A stretch of DNA of 46,183 bases, taken from positions 382,735-428,917 of the forward strand of contig NZ_LBMK01000001.1 in the NCBI RefSeq assembly GCF_001005295.1, in the 5' to 3' direction. Made by a program: the position numbers and the translations under genes. The first letter of the stretch is position 1; every line of letters starts with the position of its first letter. Of this stretch, positions 41,617-46,183 are shown one piece after another. Source of the stretch: Streptomyces yangpuensis (GTDB lineage Bacteria; Actinomycetota; Actinomycetes; Streptomycetales; Streptomycetaceae). The notes below the pieces were generated by a model. The model saw only the letters and a list, made by a program, of their open reading frames with translations. It did not search any database and was not told where the DNA came from.

Positions 41617-41877
41617 TCAGATGGCGGCAACCTTGGAGGCCAGCGCCGACTTCTTGTTGGCGGCGGCGTTCTTGTGGATGACACCCTTCGAGACGGCCTT
41701 GTCCAGCTTCTTGGAAGCCAGGCGGGCCGCGGCGGTGGCCTTCTCCGCGTCGCCGGCGAGGATCGCCTCGTTGGCCTTGCGGATGAAGGTGCGCAGCTCG
41801 GACTTGACCGACTTGTTGCGAAGGCGAGCCTTCTCGTTGGTCTTGTTCCGCTTGATCTGGGACTTGATGTTCGCCAC
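41617..41877 (-). CDS. rpsT: 30S ribosomal protein S20
   Basis: An 86-residue basic protein with the S20 start [21 protein letters not shown] and the C-terminal [18 protein letters not shown] block. It binds 16S rRNA early in 30S assembly. The start is GTG 41877 preceded by AAAGG. It is transcribed leftwards, divergent from lepA, the usual streptomycete order. A likely promoter lies at 41958-41987 with a leader of about 70 nt. In E. coli S20 represses its own translation; the leader here has no motif that I recognise for that. Confidence 0.97.
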   Translation of the reverse strand: MANIKSQIKRNKTNEKARLRNKSVKSELRTFIRKANEAILAGDAEKATAAARLASKKLDKAVSKGVIHKNAAANKKSALASKVAAI

Positions 41878-41957
41878 GAAAGAGCCTTTTCAGGTTCAGA
41901 GGTTGATCTTCGGATTGTGTCCCGACGGCTGAGAGGGCACACGAGACACAGCTGCCC

Positions 41958-41987
41958 AGGCTACCAGGCACGCTCCCGGCGGCCCAA
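41958..41987 (-). promoter_or_regulatory. rpsT promoter
   Basis: On the minus strand, TTGGGC (41987-41982), an 18-nt spacer and TAGCCT (41963-41958) form a promoter for the leftward rpsT gene. Transcription would start near 41951, leaving a leader of about 73 nt. Confidence 0.5.
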
Positions 41988-42005
41988 ACCGAGCGCACTG
42001 CCCCG

Positions 42006-42021
42006 TCCATGGGACCATGGA
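42006..42021. promoter_or_regulatory. Operator-like palindrome between rpsT and lepA
   Basis: TCCATGG and CCATGGA form a 7-bp inverted repeat with a GA centre, between the divergent genes. It lies 19 nt upstream of the rpsT -35 box and 113 nt before the lepA start. Binding by a regulator is only a possibility. Confidence 0.3.
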
Positions 42022-42133
42022 AGCCTGCGTATGGACCGACATCGCGCCGCCGAGAGCGACCGGAGCCGGACTGTCCGCTGCGACCGACGCTCCGAAAACG
42101 CTTCCGACTGCGACCCGAGAATCAGGACACTGC

Positions 42134-43999
42134 GTGCCCGCGATCCCCAGCCACGTGCCCGAGCCGAGCCGTACCGACCCGGCGCTGATCCGCAACTTCT
42201 GCATCATCGCGCACATCGACCACGGCAAGTCGACCCTTGCCGACCGGATGCTCCAGCTCACCGGTGTCGTCGATCAGCGGCAGATGCGCGCCCAGTACCT
42301 CGACCGCATGGACATCGAGCGTGAGCGCGGCATCACGATCAAGTCCCAGGCGGTGCGACTGCCCTGGGCGCCCACCACGGGCGAGGGTCAGGGCAGCACC
42401 CACATCCTCAACATGATCGACACCCCCGGGCACGTCGACTTCACCTACGAGGTCTCGCGCTCCCTCGCCGCGTGCGAGGGCACGATCCTCCTGGTGGACG
42501 CCGCCCAGGGCATCGAGGCACAGACCCTCGCCAACCTGTACCTGGCGATGGAGAACGACCTCGCGATCGTCCCCGTCCTCAACAAGATCGACCTGCCGGC
42601 CGCCCAGCCGGAGAAGTTCGCCGAGGAGCTCGCGAACCTGGTCGGCTGCGACCCCGACGACGTGCTGCGCGTCTCGGCCAAGACCGGCATGGGCGTCGAC
42701 GCCCTGCTGGACAAGGTCGTCGCCACCGTCCCGGCCCCGGTCGGCGTCAAGGACGCCCCCGCCCGCGCGATGATCTTCGACTCGGTCTACGACTCGTACC
42801 GCGGCGTCGTCACGTACGTCCGTGTGGTCGACGGCCAGCTCAACAAGCGCGAGCGCATCCGGATGATGTCCACGGGCGCCACCCACGAGCTGCTGGAGAT
42901 CGGCGTCTCCTCCCCGGAGATGACCCCGGCCGACGGCATCGGCGTCGGCGAGGTGGGCTACATCATCACCGGCGTGAAGGACGTGCGTCAGTCCAAGGTC
43001 GGTGACACCATCACCAGCCTGCACAACGGCGCGACCGAGGCCCTCGGCGGCTACAAGGACCCCAAGCCGATGGTGTTCTCGGGCCTCTACCCGCTCGACG
43101 GCTCCGACTACCCGGACCTGCGCGAGGCCCTGGACAAGCTCCAGCTCAACGACGCCGCGCTGGTCTACGAGCCCGAGACCTCGGCGGCCCTCGGCTTCGG
43201 CTTCCGCGTCGGCTTCCTCGGCCTGCTCCACCTGGACGTGGTCCGCGAGCGCCTGGAGCGCGAGTTCGGCCTCGACCTGATCGCCACCGCGCCGAACGTG
43301 GTCTACCGGGTGGTCCTGGAGGACGGCAAGGAAGTCACCGTCACCAACCCGAGCGAGTTCCCCGAAGGCAAGATCAAGGACGTCTTCGAGCCGGTCGTGC
43401 GGGCCACGGTGCTCGCCCCGACCGAGTTCATCGGCGCGATCATGGAGCTCTGCCAGCAGCGCCGCGGCACGCTCCTCGGCATGGACTACCTCTCCGAGGA
43501 CCGTGTCGAGATCCGCTACACCCTCCCGCTCGCCGAGATCGTCTTCGACTTCTTCGACCAGCTGAAGTCCAAGACCCGCGGCTACGCCTCCCTCGACTAC
43601 GAGCCCACCGGCGAGCAGGCCTCCAGCCTGGTCAAGGTCGACATCCTGCTGCACGGCGACAAGGTCGACGCCTTCTCCGCCGTCTGCCACAAGGACGCCG
43701 CCTACGCCTACGGCGTGCGCCTCGTCGCCAAGCTGCGCGAGCTGATCCCGCGGCAGGCCTTCGAGGTGCCGGTCCAGGCCGCCATCGGCTCCCGCGTCAT
43801 CGCCCGCGAGACCATCCGCGCCATCCGCAAGGACGTCCTCGCCAAGTGCTACGGCGGTGACATCTCCCGTAAGCGGAAGCTGCTGGAGAAGCAGAAGGAA
43901 GGCAAGAAGCGCATGAAGATGGTCGGCTCCGTGGAGGTCCCGCAGGAGGCCTTCATCGCCGTCCTCTCCAGTGACGAGTCCGGCGGCAAGAAGAAGTAG
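42134..43999 (+). CDS. lepA: Elongation factor 4 (LepA)
   Basis: A 621-residue translational GTPase. G1 is AHIDHGKST (26-34), followed by the switch [15 protein letters not shown]3 DTPGHVDF, G4 NKIDLP and G5 SAKTGMG. The EF-G-like domains II, III and V follow, and the C-terminal LepA-specific domain ends [34 protein letters not shown] in pieces. EF4 acts on stalled or misassembled ribosomes. I chose GTG 42134 rather than ATG 42017 because the sequence [21 protein letters not shown] matches the start I remember for streptomycete LepA and because the extra 39 residues look like leader DNA. A terminator with a 14-bp stem follows. Confidence 0.95.
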   Translation: MPAIPSHVPEPSRTDPALIRNFCIIAHIDHGKSTLADRMLQLTGVVDQRQMRAQYLDRMDIERERGITIKSQAVRLPWAPTTGEGQGSTHILNMIDTPGHVDFTYEVSRSLAACEGTILLVDAAQGIEAQTLANLYLAMENDLAIVPVLNKIDLPAAQPEKFAEELANLVGCDPDDVLRVSAKTGMGVDALLDKVVATVPAPVGVKDAPARAMIFDSVYDSYRGVVTYVRVVDGQLNKRERIRMMSTGATHELLEIGVSSPEMTPADGIGVGEVGYIITGVKDVRQSKVGDTITSLHNGATEALGGYKDPKPMVFSGLYPLDGSDYPDLREALDKLQLNDAALVYEPETSAALGFGFRVGFLGLLHLDVVRERLEREFGLDLIATAPNVVYRVVLEDGKEVTVTNPSEFPEGKIKDVFEPVVRATVLAPTEFIGAIMELCQQRRGTLLGMDYLSEDRVEIRYTLPLAEIVFDFFDQLKSKTRGYASLDYEPTGEQASSLVKVDILLHGDKVDAFSAVCHKDAAYAYGVRLVAKLRELIPRQAFEVPVQAAIGSRVIARETIRAIRKDVLAKCYGGDISRKRKLLEKQKEGKKRMKMVGSVEVPQEAFIAVLSSDESGGKKK

Positions 44000-44023
44000 C
44001 CACCTGTCCGTCACCCGGCGTAC

Positions 44024-44055
44024 ACAGGCCCCCGCGCATCGGCGCGGGGGCCTGT
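44024..44055 (+). terminator. Terminator after lepA
   Basis: A perfect 14-bp stem (44024-44037 with 44042-44055) closes an ATCG loop and is followed by TTCGTT. It starts 25 nt after the lepA stop. Confidence 0.85.
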
Positions 44056-44084
44056 TTCGTTATGAACCGGCCGCTCGCGGGCTC

Positions 44085-44113
44085 TTACGCGGGCGCCGGA
44101 CGCGCTCTAGTCT
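44085..44113 (+). promoter_or_regulatory. Possible promoter of the acyl-CoA synthetase gene
   Basis: TTACGC (44085-44090), a 17-nt spacer and TAGTCT (44108-44113) are a weak match. The transcript would have a leader of about 114 nt before GTG 44234; nothing else is seen in that leader. Confidence 0.35.
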
Positions 44114-44233
44114 GATCACTGCTCGACGGTTACTCGCCAGTTCAAGAAGTCAACGGCTGCATACCCGCCAGTCCCAAGCGCGCCCAGCGCCCCACGCCCA
44201 CGCGCCGCCGCGTGGATCGGTCCGGAGGATGTC

Positions 44234-46126
<1,893 letters not shown>

Positions 46127-46159
46127 CGCCCGCCGCGGGCCTGCGGGGCGGGGCGGGGG

Positions 46160-46181
46160 CCCCCCCCCCCCCCCCCCCCCC
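46160..46181. other. Poly-C contig edge
   Basis: Twenty-two C residues in a row just before the last base pair of the window. Such a run is not expected in a streptomycete intergenic region; with C10 at the other end it marks the contig ends as unreliable. Confidence 0.7.
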
Positions 46182-46183
46182 GC

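Noticed and set aside
42017..42133. N-terminal extension of LepA from ATG 42017
   Set aside because: The first 39 residues have no similarity to LepA, and the ATG is part of a palindrome. GTG 42134 gives the usual LepA length.

Overview
The window is a contig from a high-GC actinomycete, almost certainly a Streptomyces. Third codon positions are nearly all G or C and GTG starts are frequent. The gene order rplU-rpmA-obgE ... proB-X-proA ... nadD-LCP-rsfS ... tRNA-Ala x2 ... leuS ... comEA-comEC ... holA / rpsT-lepA-fadD is the one I remember for the S. coelicolor SCO2561-SCO2597 block (recall, not checked here). Both ends are poly-C runs (C10 at 1-10, C22 at 46160-46181), which look like assembly ends rather than biology.

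Region 1 (1-8836) is accessory. It holds the C-terminal part of a LamG/concanavalin-like secreted protein, then a 2299-residue secreted RHS-repeat protein carrying a Hint autoprotease domain and a short C-terminal toxin tip. A small cytosolic protein starting 9 nt later is the presumed immunity protein. GC content falls noticeably over the tip and immunity gene.

Region 2 (8837-11235) is the ribosomal protein L21/L27 operon and the Obg GTPase. The rplU promoter lies inside the terminator hairpin of the immunity gene, and its leader is long and can fold.

Region 3 (11282-28530) mixes a cell-wall glycopolymer locus with housekeeping genes. The wall genes are two related GT2 glycosyltransferases (one fused to a TagF-like glycerophosphotransferase), a GalE-type epimerase, a GT4, a polyprenyl-phosphate glycosyltransferase/GtrA flippase pair, two membrane proteins that share a nine-residue N-terminal motif (SCO2584 and SCO2583 families), an M48 metalloprotease and a degenerate LCP-family protein. 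Interleaved are proB, proA, nadD and two small unknown genes. Together the wall genes plausibly make, export and attach a teichoic-acid-like polymer of the (spore) wall.

Region 4 (28529-36723) contains rsfS, a histidine phosphatase with an apparent CTG start, two identical tRNA-Ala(GGC) genes flanking a small zinc-ribbon gene, leuS behind a leucine-codon leader peptide and attenuator, a coiled-coil membrane protein, a DegV fatty-acid-binding protein and comEA.

Region 5 (36720-46126) has comEC, whose frame has no stop after its conserved end and runs through the next gene. It continues with a YceI protein with an extra N-terminal domain, a small acidic protein, holA, rpsT, lepA and a long-chain acyl-CoA synthetase. 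Several genes across regions 3-5 (the GT2 at 11295, proA, the SCO2584-like gene, degV, comEA, the leuS leader peptide) start 6-7 nt after a TANNNT -10 box, so leaderless transcripts are a recurring theme. The best candidates for something new are the RHS toxin/immunity tip, the leuS attenuator, the degenerate LCP protein, the shared motif of the two spore-wall proteins, and the stop-less comEC.
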